Source: Acidobacteriota bacterium | GTDB lineage: Bacteria > Acidobacteriota > Vicinamibacteria > Vicinamibacterales > UBA2999 | Length of the DNA: 38,851 nt | NCBI GenBank assembly: GCA_947465645.1 | Contig: CANIBQ010000048.1 | Location: 1 to 38,851 of the forward strand | Direction: 5' to 3' | Shown: positions 1 through 8,271 of the stretch, in pieces | Layout of the letters: every line of letters starts with the position of its first letter | How positions within the stretch are numbered: position 1 is the first letter of the stretch | Translations under genes and position numbers: made by a program | The notes under the pieces: model-generated | The model's input: only the letters and a program-made list of their open reading frames with translations | Database searches by the model: none | Told to the model about the DNA's origin: nothing

Positions 1-621
1 AAGGGGATTTACGGCGGCTACGATACGTTATCGCTGAAGGTCCCCGTCGAAATCCTTGTCAGGGCGCCCAACCAGCGCGTGATGGTCGTCCATGGCTTCG
101 ATGGAGACATGACCACGGTGTACGACGGCCAGGCCGGCTGGATTGCCGGCCCGGAAACGATGAAGCCGGTCCCCGTGATGGCGTTGACGGGCGGAAATCT
201 CGATGTCGCCAGGATTGAGACGGAGCTGTTCTTTCCGTCCCGAATCAAGGAGATGCTGACCGACTGGCGGGTTGGTCAGATTACCGCCATCGGCGATCGA
301 GACGTGCAGTTCGTGCAGGCGCGATTGAGAGCGGGTGGGCTACCCGTGACCTTGTATTTCGACGAGGAATCCGGGCTGCTCGTGCGCGTCGTGCAGAACA
401 CGTCCTCGCCGATCGGCATCAATCCGAGGCAGATCGACTTTTCCGATTATCGTGAGGTCGCCGGGATCAAGATGCCGTTCCGCTGGACCGTGACCTGGAC
501 GGACGGAAGGTCCACGACGGAAGTCTCCGAGATCCAGCCCAACGTCGCCATCGAGGGATCCCGGTTCGGGAAGCCGTCTGCACCGGCGCCCAGGCCACCG
601 GTGCGTCGGGCTGAGCAATAA
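1..621 (+). CDS. Secreted LolA-like / cytochrome-subunit C-terminal domain, 5' truncated
   Basis: The reading frame is open from the first base, so the gene begins outside the window; an internal ATG at 79 is not its start. The visible 206 residues resemble the C-terminal, outer-membrane-lipoprotein-sorting-like half of acidobacterial proteins annotated as photosynthetic reaction centre cytochrome c subunit family. Recognisable pieces are VPVEI..RAPNQR near the edge, the GQAGW turn, PVPVMALTGG, LYFDEESGLLVR and the late IDFSDYREV..IKMPF segment typical of LolA-like beta-sheets. Any heme-binding CxxCH motifs would lie upstream and cannot be checked. It ends three bases before a convergent gene. 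The family assignment is from memory of the motif pattern; a stand-alone LolA-like protein is the alternative. Confidence 0.7.
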   Translation, partial: KGIYGGYDTLSLKVPVEILVRAPNQRVMVVHGFDGDMTTVYDGQAGWIAGPETMKPVPVMALTGGNLDVARIETELFFPSRIKEMLTDWRVGQITAIGDRDVQFVQARLRAGGLPVTLYFDEESGLLVRVVQNTSSPIGINPRQIDFSDYREVAGIKMPFRWTVTWTDGRSTTEVSEIQPNVAIEGSRFGKPSAPAPRPPVRRAEQ

Positions 622-624
622 GGC

Positions 625-1062
625 TTAGTTCCCGGTCGAGCCGGGGGCGTTGAGCTCTTCGCCAACGCCCGGCGACGAGATGACGGATCCGTCGGCGCGG
701 ACGATCTTTCCGCCGCCGAGGTTTGCGCCCGAGAATCCCACCGGAGCACCGTTCTTGGCGGCCACCAGCGTGACGGTGACTTCCTCGCCAATCTTCGGCA
801 TGTTCTTCAGCCCACCGGGCGTGCGGAGGCCGCGTGGCGCGCCTGTTTCGATCGACCACTTGACGACCTTGCCGTCTTTGCCCTTGACGTCGATGAACAG
901 CATGCTGTGCGGATTCTGCAGCACGAACTCCGAGACCGTGCCCTTGATGGTGATCGGATTCAGCACGTCATACGCGGAGACGCCATGGTGCGCGAGCACC
1001 CCGCTGCCGCAGGCGAGAACGATTGCGAACACCACCGCCGTGACAATAATCCTGTTTTTCAT
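625..1062 (-). CDS. Exported DUF6152 family protein
   Basis: 145 residues. The start at 1062 (MKNRIIV) is preferred over the longer frame because a GAGGA ribosome site lies 5 bases upstream and a clean signal peptide follows. The signal peptide ends in VLA, so cleavage would expose HHG as the mature N-terminus. The rest is a small beta-rich domain with GTVSEF, NPHSML and GEEVTVTL segments, as in DUF6152. The biochemical role is unknown. It is the last gene of a three-gene minus-strand operon (2710 to 625), 22 bases after an unnamed-family secreted protein. The same pairing recurs at 34458-35635, which suggests a functional link. The N-terminal His pair plus the conserved NPH invites a metal-binding hypothesis, which is inference. 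Confidence 0.8.
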   Translation of the reverse strand: MKNRIIVTAVVFAIVLACGSGVLAHHGVSAYDVLNPITIKGTVSEFVLQNPHSMLFIDVKGKDGKVVKWSIETGAPRGLRTPGGLKNMPKIGEEVTVTLVAAKNGAPVGFSGANLGGGKIVRADGSVISSPGVGEELNAPGSTGN

Positions 1063-1084
1063 TGCATCCTCGCTGTAAAACGCG

Positions 1085-1912
1085 CTACTTGCCGACTTCG
1101 TCCGGGGGTTTGATCGCCTGGCTTCTGATCCGCTCTTCGAACAACTTCTCATTGTCGGGATTGCAGAAGTTCGCGACTCGCACGTTGTCGGGCGAGCGGC
1201 TGAACCTGACGGTGTTGACCTTGTACAGCTCCGTGTAAATCTTCGGGTCGTCGATGGTCACGTCCAGGGTGAGCGTGTCGAAATCCACGCGAGTCCAACG
1301 CTCGGTCATCTTCATGTCTTCGCTGAACGGCAGACCCTCTTCGCTCAACCACGATTTGCCGCTGAAGCCGGCCGATTCCACGACGAAGGTGTAGTCGCCG
1401 TCCCAGCGGCCGACCGACGATCCCATCCACCCGGAGTCGTATCTCAGCTCGGGTTCTTCGACTTCGAGCTTACGTCCGTCGGTCGCGATCTGCCGCCACG
1501 TGGAACCCATGAGGTGAAGCGTCTTACCGGGTAAGTGGAAGAATTCGCCGCCGCCCCAGATGAGGCGAGGTGTTCCGACCGGCATGCAGCGCAGGCTCGG
1601 GTCGTTGCCCATCGGCTGCTGACGGATGCCGTAGCCGGGCCTGTTCGCTTCGAACCTCGCCTGTCCCTCGGGCGTCATCGGCACCATGTCCACGAAACCG
1701 GGACCTCGTGCGACACCGCTCAGGCTGTGAATCGACGACATCGACGCGTCTCCGGCCTGGCGGTTCCAGGAGCCTGTGATGTCATGCCTGGGGGCGGGTT
1801 TTGACGTCGCCGTGCGAGCGGCGCCGCGCTGGCCAGCGTCGGCGAGCAGGCCCGGGGCCACGGCGAGGATGGTACCGGTCAGGACGATCGACTTCAGGAA
1901 ACGGATCCGCAT
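1085..1912 (-). CDS. Secreted protein of a four-member unnamed family (copy A)
   Basis: 275 residues with a signal peptide (positively charged MRIRFLK, hydrophobic stretch, LLADAG). The mature protein opens with DITGSW, then carries the hallmarks shared with the copies at 9246, 10077 and 34458: a Cys-x-Pro-x-Gly-x-Pro-Arg motif (CMPVGTPR), a TDGR stretch, WMGSSVGRWDGD followed by TFVVES, an ER at the next strand, a VTI.DPK..T segment and a late Cys (FCNPDNE). I know of no characterised member. The two conserved cysteines and the beta-rich appearance suggest a folded periplasmic or outer-membrane-associated domain. It lies 9 bases after a SUMF1-like gene and 22 bases before a DUF6152 gene, so the three are probably co-transcribed. 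Confidence 0.75.
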   Translation of the reverse strand: MRIRFLKSIVLTGTILAVAPGLLADAGQRGAARTATSKPAPRHDITGSWNRQAGDASMSSIHSLSGVARGPGFVDMVPMTPEGQARFEANRPGYGIRQQPMGNDPSLRCMPVGTPRLIWGGGEFFHLPGKTLHLMGSTWRQIATDGRKLEVEEPELRYDSGWMGSSVGRWDGDYTFVVESAGFSGKSWLSEEGLPFSEDMKMTERWTRVDFDTLTLDVTIDDPKIYTELYKVNTVRFSRSPDNVRVANFCNPDNEKLFEERIRSQAIKPPDEVGK

Positions 1913-1921
1913 GTGAACTCC

Positions 1922-2710
1922 TTAATTCCCCGCACAACGGACGCTGACGTCAGTGTACCGGTACTCCGGCAGGTGGAAATCGCGGGACGAGGCGCGAACG
2001 GTTCGCGGACCGTTGAACCAGGAACCGCCTCGCTCCGCGCGCTCCCGGCCGGTGGGCGCGCCGGTCGGATCGACCGCTTTGCCCGCCGTGTACGGAGCAT
2101 ACCAGTCCGCCATCCAGACCCAGACGTTCCCCAGCATGTCGTACAGGCCGTACTTGTTCGGCTGCTTCTGCCTCACCGGGTGCGCCTGCGTGACCCCGAC
2201 GATGTAAGACCAGGCGATGTCGTTGGCCTCGCCGTAGCGTGGGGTGGTGGTGCCGCCGCGCGCCGCGTACTCGTATTCCGCCTCGGTCGGGAGCCGCATC
2301 TCCACCGCCTTGCAGTACGCGTCGGCTTCAGCCCACCTGATGAACGTCACAGGCAACTGGTCGCCCTTGTTGATGCTCGGATTGACCTTCATGACCTTCT
2401 GGTAGGCGGCCTGAGTGACCACCGTCTCGCCAATCCAGAAGTCTTTCGAGATCGTGACGGAGTGCGCGGGCTGTTCGTCCGGTTTGCAGTCCGCGTCACC
2501 CGGCGAACAGCCCATCTGAAACGTGCCGGCCGGAATCATTACGTAGGTGAGGCCGTCGTGGGGGTTCACCTTGGTCCTGGCCTGGGCCGCGATCGGCGCG
2601 GTGCCGCCGGCAAGCCATGCGGCGACCGCAAGGGCAATCAATATTGGCGTGGCCCACCCGGGGAACGTATCGCGAAGAAGAAGAGGACGGCTCTGAATTG
2701 TCACTGGCAC
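1922..2710 (-). CDS. SUMF1/formylglycine-generating-enzyme-fold protein, catalytic cysteines absent
   Basis: 262 residues with an N-terminal hydrophobic anchor or signal (about residues 20-43), then a full FGE-sulfatase domain: MIPAGTFQMG (58-67), EQPAHSVTI, RLPTEAEYEYAARGG (139-153), YDMLGNVWVWM (190-200) and a final ERGGSWF...SVRCAGN. True formylglycine-generating enzymes have two active-site cysteines after GGSW (pattern GGSW.C....C). Here the corresponding stretch reads GGSWFNGPRTVRASSR with none. It is therefore more likely a non-catalytic member of the fold, such as a binding or regulatory protein, than a sulfatase activator. The usual Glu of GNVWEW is also replaced by Val. It heads the minus-strand operon and is divergent from TonB receptor 1, with 131 bases between the two starts. 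Confidence 0.85.
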   Translation of the reverse strand: MPVTIQSRPLLLRDTFPGWATPILIALAVAAWLAGGTAPIAAQARTKVNPHDGLTYVMIPAGTFQMGCSPGDADCKPDEQPAHSVTISKDFWIGETVVTQAAYQKVMKVNPSINKGDQLPVTFIRWAEADAYCKAVEMRLPTEAEYEYAARGGTTTPRYGEANDIAWSYIVGVTQAHPVRQKQPNKYGLYDMLGNVWVWMADWYAPYTAGKAVDPTGAPTGRERAERGGSWFNGPRTVRASSRDFHLPEYRYTDVSVRCAGN

Positions 2711-2841
2711 CTGCAGGCTATTGTGTCTGGGCGGGGATTCTATGTGTGGCCTATCGCGGTGTCAATGAATTCGATTGACCAGCGGCAGCGCGGTCCCTAT
2801 GATGCCGCCACTGTCGTCATTCTCGGGCCTCTGGAGGGCAA

Positions 2842-5800
2842 ATGTTCAAGCTGAAGACCCTGGCTGTTTTCATCGGTTTCCTCATCGTTGCGCCTTCCCT
2901 CGCCTACGCTCAGGCATCCATTGCGGGTGTCGTCCGTGATGCATCCGGAGCAGTACTGCCGGGCGTCACGGTGGAAGCGACCAGTCCAGCACTCATTGAA
3001 AAAGTCCGCACCGTGACCACCGACGGATCCGGACAGTACCGGCTCGAAAATCTGCGACCCGGCGCCTATGTCGTGACCTTCGTGTTGCCGGGATTCAGTA
3101 CCGTCCGGCGCGAAGGCGTCGAGCTGAGCGGGACGTTCGTGGCCAATATCAACGCCGAGATGCGCGTCGGGGGGCTCGAGGAGACGATCACGGTCACCGG
3201 CGCCTCGCCGGTCGTCGACGTCCAGAGCGCAAACCGTGAACGCGTGCTCACGGCGGAAACGATGAACAACGCGCCGGTCAATCGCGTCCCCTCGCTCATG
3301 GCGGCGATGATCCCGGGCGTCACCAACCCCACCGTGGACGTCGGCGGCAACACCGGCAGCCCCGTCGTCGGCGGCGGCTCCGTGTCGGTGCGCGGGAGCC
3401 GCAGCACCGACCTCGAAATGCTCCGCAACGGCGTGTCGGTGTCCACGATCGAGACCGGCTCCAATACGCAGGGCGTGCCGAACATGGCCGTCTTCGCCGA
3501 GATGGCGGTCGAGACCGCCACGGTGTCGACCGAGGAGCGTGGGTCGGGCGTGCGCATGAACTTCATCCCGCGCGAGGGCGGCAACGACTTCAGCGGCATG
3601 CTGATCGCATCGTTCACCAACGAGGCGCTCGCCGGCGACAATTTCACGGACGAGCTCCGGGCTCGCGGCCTGCGCACGCCGAACAACCTGAAGCGGAGCG
3701 TGGAGATCAACCCCGCCTTCGGCGGACCCATCCGTCGCGACCGTGTCTGGTTCTTCGGCACCGGCCTCTACAACGCGACGCAGAACTGGGTTGCCGGGAT
3801 GTTCGTCAACCGCAATAAGTTCAACCCGGCATCGTTCGCCTACGATCCGGACCCGAACCAGCAGGCCTTCACCGATATCGAGACCCGCAACATGGCGGGG
3901 CGTGTGACCTGGCAGGTGAACCCGACACACAAGCTCGCGTTCCTCTACGAGAACACCTATACATGCCAGTGCCCGACGACGACCACGGCAACCGTCGCCG
4001 AAGAGTCGGGGCAGCCGCAGCGGTACTGGCCGAACGGCGGCTGGGGGATCGACTATTCCGCGCCGCTCACCTCGCGCCTGCTGTTCGAGGCCGTCGTCTA
4101 CCACCGCTACATCAACACCCGCCGCCTGCATCCCGCCGGGCTGCCGGATGTCGGCGACAGCCTCGAAGACGTCGTCGCCTACAACCGCGACGCCATCTCG
4201 AAGAACCTGATCGGCGTGCAGGATCAAGGCCTTGGCATTACCCACCACGCGAACACCGCTTCGGCCATGCGCAACCAGAGCCAGGACACGCCGTTCCGGG
4301 CGACGATGTCGTACGTGACGGGGGCCCACACCTTCAAGATTGGGATGTCCGATGCCATCGGCAAGAAGCAGAACTTCATCATGAACTTCGACGCGCCGTA
4401 CTTCTTCCGTTTCAACAACGGCGTGCCGAACCAGATCACGATGAACGCGACCCCGTTCGTCCAGCTTGCCAACCTCGATCACGACCTTGGCGCCTACGTG
4501 CAGGATCGGTGGACGATCCAGCGCGCCACGGTCTCCTACGGCCTGCGCTACGACCACTGGGCGAGCTCGTTCCCCGAACAGCCCATCGGTCCTGGCGTCC
4601 TGGTGCCGAACCGCAACTTCACGCTGCCGGCCACCGATGGCGTGTCCTGGCATGACATCTCGCCGCGCGTCGGCGTCGCCTACGACCTGTTCGGCACCGG
4701 CAAGACCGCGGTGAAGGGGTCGGTGGGGAAATACGTCGTCGGCCAGGCGCTGCGCGGCAGCGGTGAGACGGTGATCTTCGGCGACGGGCTCAATCCCGCC
4801 CAGCGCGTGGTAACGACCGCGACCCGCTCTTTCACCGACACCAACCGGAATTTCGCCGCCGACTGCAACCTGCAGAACTTTGCCGCCAACGGCGAGTGCG
4901 GTCCGATCAGCAACACCGACTTCGGCACCGTGCGTCCGGGCAGCACCTACGACCCGGAGATCCTGAGCGGCTGGGGCAAGCGGATGTACAGCTGGCAGTT
5001 TTCGGCCAGCGTGCAGCAGGAGCTGATGGCGCGGACGTCGGTCGAGCTGAGCTTCTTCCGCCGCACCTACGGCAACTTCAACGTCGTCGACGACCGCGCG
5101 CGATCGGCCGCCGACTTCGACGAGTTCAGCATCACGGCCCCAAGCGATCCGCGGCTGCCCGGCGGCGGCGGCAATACCATCGGTGGGCTGTATAACGTGA
5201 AGCCGGCGATGTTCAGCGTGCCGGCGAACAACTACATCACGTTTTCCGAACCGTACGGCAAGCAGTCCGAGCACTGGAACGGGTTCGATCTGACCTTCAA
5301 CACGCGTACGCAGAACGGCCTCACGGTGCAGGGCGGCCTGAGCAGCGGCCGCACCACGATCGACAACTGCGAAGTCGCCCGCGCGCTGCCCGAGACGCTG
5401 GCCGGTCTGTTGGTGCTGAACACGGCCAACGCCAGCGCGCAGTTCCCCGCGCAGTACTGCCACCAGGTGTCGCCGTTCCTGACGCAGGTCAAGTTCCTCG
5501 GGTCGTACACGATTCCGAAAATTGACGTGCTGATCAGTGCCGCGGTGCAGAGCGTGCCCGGCCCGCCGGTGTTCGCGAACTTCGTGGCGAACAACGCCGC
5601 CGTTACGCCGTCGCTCGGCCGACCGCTGGCCGGCAACGCCGCCAACGTCACGGTGAATCTCATCGAACCGGGAGGGCTGTATGGAGATCGGCGCAATCAG
5701 CTCGACCTGCGGCTGGGCAAGGTGCTGCGGTTCGGCGGCACGGGGCTGAGACTGAATGTGGACCTGAACAACGTGTTCAACGCGAACGCCGTGTTGAGCG

Positions 5801-5886
5801 AGAACGCCAGCTACGCGGTGTTCCGCCAGCCGTCGGCGATCCTTCCGGCACGAGTGGTGCGCCTCGGCATGCAGCTCGATTTCTAA
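2842..5886 (+). CDS. TonB-dependent receptor with carboxypeptidase-regulatory-like N-terminal domain (receptor 1)
   Basis: 1014 residues. A GGAGG ribosome site lies 5-6 bases before the ATG. Signal peptide 1-23 (ends AYA), then a CarboxypepD_reg-like beta-sandwich at about 25-105 (GVVRDASGAVLPGVTVEA, TDGSGQYRLENLRPG), a TonB-box-like EETITVTG near 115, a plug domain with PGVTNP and VRGSRS, and a long beta-barrel ending in the C-terminal Phe expected of an outer-membrane protein (MQLDF). These Oar-like receptors are energised by TonB/ExbBD and take up large ligands; the ligand cannot be inferred. The gene stands alone, with no SusD partner. It is closely related to receptor 2 at 11629, including an almost identical N-terminal domain. 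Confidence 0.93.
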   Translation: MFKLKTLAVFIGFLIVAPSLAYAQASIAGVVRDASGAVLPGVTVEATSPALIEKVRTVTTDGSGQYRLENLRPGAYVVTFVLPGFSTVRREGVELSGTFVANINAEMRVGGLEETITVTGASPVVDVQSANRERVLTAETMNNAPVNRVPSLMAAMIPGVTNPTVDVGGNTGSPVVGGGSVSVRGSRSTDLEMLRNGVSVSTIETGSNTQGVPNMAVFAEMAVETATVSTEERGSGVRMNFIPREGGNDFSGMLIASFTNEALAGDNFTDELRARGLRTPNNLKRSVEINPAFGGPIRRDRVWFFGTGLYNATQNWVAGMFVNRNKFNPASFAYDPDPNQQAFTDIETRNMAGRVTWQVNPTHKLAFLYENTYTCQCPTTTTATVAEESGQPQRYWPNGGWGIDYSAPLTSRLLFEAVVYHRYINTRRLHPAGLPDVGDSLEDVVAYNRDAISKNLIGVQDQGLGITHHANTASAMRNQSQDTPFRATMSYVTGAHTFKIGMSDAIGKKQNFIMNFDAPYFFRFNNGVPNQITMNATPFVQLANLDHDLGAYVQDRWTIQRATVSYGLRYDHWASSFPEQPIGPGVLVPNRNFTLPATDGVSWHDISPRVGVAYDLFGTGKTAVKGSVGKYVVGQALRGSGETVIFGDGLNPAQRVVTTATRSFTDTNRNFAADCNLQNFAANGECGPISNTDFGTVRPGSTYDPEILSGWGKRMYSWQFSASVQQELMARTSVELSFFRRTYGNFNVVDDRARSAADFDEFSITAPSDPRLPGGGGNTIGGLYNVKPAMFSVPANNYITFSEPYGKQSEHWNGFDLTFNTRTQNGLTVQGGLSSGRTTIDNCEVARALPETLAGLLVLNTANASAQFPAQYCHQVSPFLTQVKFLGSYTIPKIDVLISAAVQSVPGPPVFANFVANNAAVTPSLGRPLAGNAANVTVNLIEPGGLYGDRRNQLDLRLGKVLRFGGTGLRLNVDLNNVFNANAVLSENASYAVFRQPSAILPARVVRLGMQLDF

Positions 5887-5899
5887 GGGAAGCGACGGG

Positions 5900-5937
5900 C
5901 GCGCCGGGATGGGCGGATTAACGCCAGGCCCGGCGCG
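5900..5937. terminator. Two-tier hairpin between convergent genes (likely bidirectional terminator)
   Basis: A perfect 9-bp inverted repeat (CGCGCCGGG at 5900-5908, CCCGGCGCG at 5929-5937) encloses a second perfect 4-bp stem (GGCG 5912-5915, CGCC 5922-5925) with loop GATTAA. It fills the gap between the stop of TonB receptor 1 and the stop of the convergent epimerase-like gene. There is no U-tract, so the call rests on position and stem strength. Confidence 0.55.
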
Positions 5938-6822
5938 TCATCTCGAAGTCGACGAGTCCTTCATCCGGTCCAGCCCGTTCGCCAGGGTCGTCCTCCTGGA
6001 ATCAGGAAACAGTGTCGCCAGCAGGCGCGTGTCGAATGCCCGGTAGCCGTTGTGCGGCATCGCGCCGACGCGCGGCGTGCCGATGACCGACACGGATGGG
6101 TGAAATCGCGCCGCCGCCAGCTCCGCGATCTCCCTGAACGAGGTGACCGTGCCGGAGACCGCATTGACGATGCCGGTCGCTCGGTGCAGCACGCAGCGAC
6201 AGACGATCTCGGCGACGTCGTCGATGAACACGTGGTCGCGCCGCTCCTCACCCTCCCCGAACAGCGTGATGTCTCGACCGGCACTCGCGAGTCGCATGAA
6301 GCGGTTCGGTCCGTAGCCGTTGTGCGGGTCGCCTGGCCCGAAGATCAGCGTTGGCCGCACGAATGCCTGAGGAATGCCGGCGAGCTCGCTCGTCAACATC
6401 ACTTCGCGCGTCAGGTGCATCGCGCCGTGGAGCGAATTCGGCGCCGCCGGCGATGCTTCCGTCATCGGCGCGTCCGAATCTGCATAAACCGCGTCTGAGC
6501 TGATGTAAACGAGATGCGCGACGGGCGCGGTCGTCACCGCCTCGATCACCGCCTGCAGCATGCGGAGATTCTCCAGCAGCATCTGAGAGTTCTTGACTGG
6601 CGCTACCGCGGAAGTGAGAACGAGTGTGGTGGCCGGCGTCAGGTGGCGTGCGAGCCTGGGTGCGCCGTCCGGCGCGAGGAGATCTACGTCCGCGCGTGAA
6701 AGTGCGACGGCGTTCACGCCTTCGGCCTTCAGCGCGTCGGCGCTGGCGCGTCCGACGAACCCGGCTCCCATGATGACGACGCGTTCCGGCCTGGTTCGCG
6801 TCGGAGAAGTCAGGATAAGCAC
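5938..6822 (-). CDS. NAD-dependent epimerase/dehydratase-like protein with altered catalytic motif
   Basis: 294 residues starting at a GTG 11 bases after the upstream ModA-like gene, so probably co-transcribed with it. The extended short-chain dehydrogenase fold is evident: nucleotide-binding MGAGFVG near the N-terminus, SRADVDL, LVYISSDAVYAD at the sugar-epimerase third strand, FVRPTLIFGPGDP, and RRDHVFIDDVAE in the C-terminal half. At the usual YxxxK position the sequence reads SLHGAMHLTRE, so both catalytic Tyr and Lys seem replaced, apparently by His. It may bind a nucleotide without oxidoreductase chemistry, or use another mechanism. The substrate cannot be predicted. Family placement is confident; catalytic competence is doubtful. 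Confidence 0.85.
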   Translation of the reverse strand: MLILTSPTRTRPERVVIMGAGFVGRASADALKAEGVNAVALSRADVDLLAPDGAPRLARHLTPATTLVLTSAVAPVKNSQMLLENLRMLQAVIEAVTTAPVAHLVYISSDAVYADSDAPMTEASPAAPNSLHGAMHLTREVMLTSELAGIPQAFVRPTLIFGPGDPHNGYGPNRFMRLASAGRDITLFGEGEERRDHVFIDDVAEIVCRCVLHRATGIVNAVSGTVTSFREIAELAAARFHPSVSVIGTPRVGAMPHNGYRAFDTRLLATLFPDSRRTTLANGLDRMKDSSTSR

Positions 6823-6833
6823 GATCCCGGGGA

Positions 6834-7631
6834 TTACCGCGCTGGAGGTGGTGTCAGTCCGGACTTCTCGAGGGTCGAGGTTACCTCCGGCGATGCGAGG
6901 AAGCGGAGCAGTGCGAGGGCCGCGTCCGGCTGCCGGGCGGCCGTGGTGATCCCTCCGGCAAAAGAGAATCCGGGCTGGAGTTCGGCCGGCACCGCTCCGA
7001 CGAACGTCACGCCAGGGACGTGCAGGAGCTCGCTGACCTGCTGAAAGCCGATCTCCGCCTCGCCCCGCGCGACCACTGCGGCCACCGGTTCGCCGGATGG
7101 CGGCCCGCGTACTTTTCGACTTTTACCCAGTACCTGATCGGCGAGGCCGAGCTTCGCGAACAGGACGGTTGACAGATAGGTGCCGCTGCCGCTGTCCGAA
7201 TAGGCGACCGACTTTGCGGCGAGCAGCGTCCTCTTGAACGCCTCGACGCTGCCGATGTCGGGCGTGGCCGCCCCCGCGCGCACCACCATGCCGATCCGCG
7301 ACAGGGCGAGCTCGACCTTGCTGCCGGCGCGCACGACTCCCCGGTGCGTCAGCTCGTCAACGGCGCCTCCGTCAATGATGACGACGTCCGCGAACTCGCC
7401 TCGCGCGAGACGGGTGGGAATCGCCTCGGGAGAGTCGCCCATGGAGGGGCCGCGCGTCGTGACCAGGCGGTGGCCGGTCGCGCGCTCGAACGCCGGGGCC
7501 ACCGCGGCATAGATCCCGTGGTAACCAGCCGAGATCATCACCTGCACGTCGGCGGCAAACGCGGGGGTAGGGACCAACAGGACGACGACGCCAATCCTGG
7601 CGAGCCATCGAGCGAGCGAACGTGCTGTCAT
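6834..7631 (-). CDS. ModA-like periplasmic substrate-binding protein (orphan)
   Basis: 265 residues. The start at 7631 is chosen because GGAGG lies 5 bases upstream and a signal peptide follows (TARSLARWLARIG, hydrophobic core, PAFA cleavage). The mature chain shows the extracellular solute-binding pattern of family SBP_bac_11: VQVMISAGYHGIYAAVAPAF, FADVVIIDGGAVDEL, RIGMVVRAG, SVAYSDSGSGTYLS, GEAEIGFQQVSEL and a C-terminal LLRFLASPEV. Molybdate-binding ModA proteins share this plan, but no ModB/ModC permease or ATPase is adjacent, so the ligand and role are open. The epimerase-like gene follows 11 bases downstream. Confidence 0.85.
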   Translation of the reverse strand: MTARSLARWLARIGVVVLLVPTPAFAADVQVMISAGYHGIYAAVAPAFERATGHRLVTTRGPSMGDSPEAIPTRLARGEFADVVIIDGGAVDELTHRGVVRAGSKVELALSRIGMVVRAGAATPDIGSVEAFKRTLLAAKSVAYSDSGSGTYLSTVLFAKLGLADQVLGKSRKVRGPPSGEPVAAVVARGEAEIGFQQVSELLHVPGVTFVGAVPAELQPGFSFAGGITTAARQPDAALALLRFLASPEVTSTLEKSGLTPPPAR

Positions 7632-7715
7632 CAGGGCCTCCAAAGGGAGCCAGTATAGCCCGGCGGTTCGTCCGTGGTGGTCCGCGCGGAACGGGGTTTG
7701 CTCACTGTGCCATGC

Positions 7716-7967
7716 ATGAGCGTCACACGAAGCGCGACTCGGCTTCCGGCCCGCATGCTGACTCGCCGGCTCATTCGCGCCTGGCCGATCGTCGGCGGCA
7801 TCCTCGCGGTGATCGCGGTCGCCGGCGCCGTTCGTCGCAAGGGGTTCTTGCGCGGCGTCGTCGATACCGCGCTCGACGCGATGCCAGTGCTGGGCCCGAC
7901 GAAAAACCTGATTGAATTCACACGCGGACGCGACTTCATTCGTGAAGGTCCTACTCGTCGTCATTGA
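7716..7967 (+). CDS. Small single-helix membrane protein, unknown function
   Basis: 83 residues from the ATG at 7716; a GTG at 7674 in the same frame would add 14 residues. One membrane segment (WPIVGGILAVIAVAGAV) is followed by the conserved-looking tail RGVVDTALDAMPVLGPTKNLIE. I recall similar short tails in acidobacterial hypothetical proteins but cannot name a family. No convincing ribosome site is visible, and the gene is divergent from the ModA-like gene (84 bases). The amphipathic composition and ordinary codon use favour a real gene; the start is uncertain. Confidence 0.5.
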   Translation: MSVTRSATRLPARMLTRRLIRAWPIVGGILAVIAVAGAVRRKGFLRGVVDTALDAMPVLGPTKNLIEFTRGRDFIREGPTRRH

Positions 7968-8271
7968 CGCGGCATCGGCATGGACGATTCCTCGACCGCA
8001 GCGCTGCTGTGTGACGCGGCGCATCAGGTCAGCTTCCCGATCTGACGGTGGCTTATTTCCCAGACAACGACTACCGCAGCCACGAGGTCGGTCCTTACAA
8101 CGCCTTGCCGTCTTCCGCGCGCGATGCGGTCGATCGATATCGCCGCACTCTGCATGCGCGCGCTCGGCCTGACGCCTCGCCACGAGGTCGGCGCGCCTCG
8201 ATCGTGAAGGCGCTCGGCAATCGCAGGGATCGTCTTGACGCCGCGGGGCGGATGCCGACACACTGCGGCGC
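7968..8271. other. 304-base stretch without a supported gene
   Basis: No recognisable protein on either strand. A GTG-initiated frame at 8048-8281 gives 77 residues of unfamiliar, Arg-rich sequence and overlaps the cytochrome start, so it is not called. The 13-mer GCCACGAGGTCGG occurs twice, at 8079 and 8179, exactly 100 bases apart, which may be chance or a trace of duplication. Confidence 0.4.

Noticed and set aside
2797..5463. 888-residue minus-strand frame across TonB receptor 1
   Set aside because: Same shadow effect; no signal peptide or recognisable domain.
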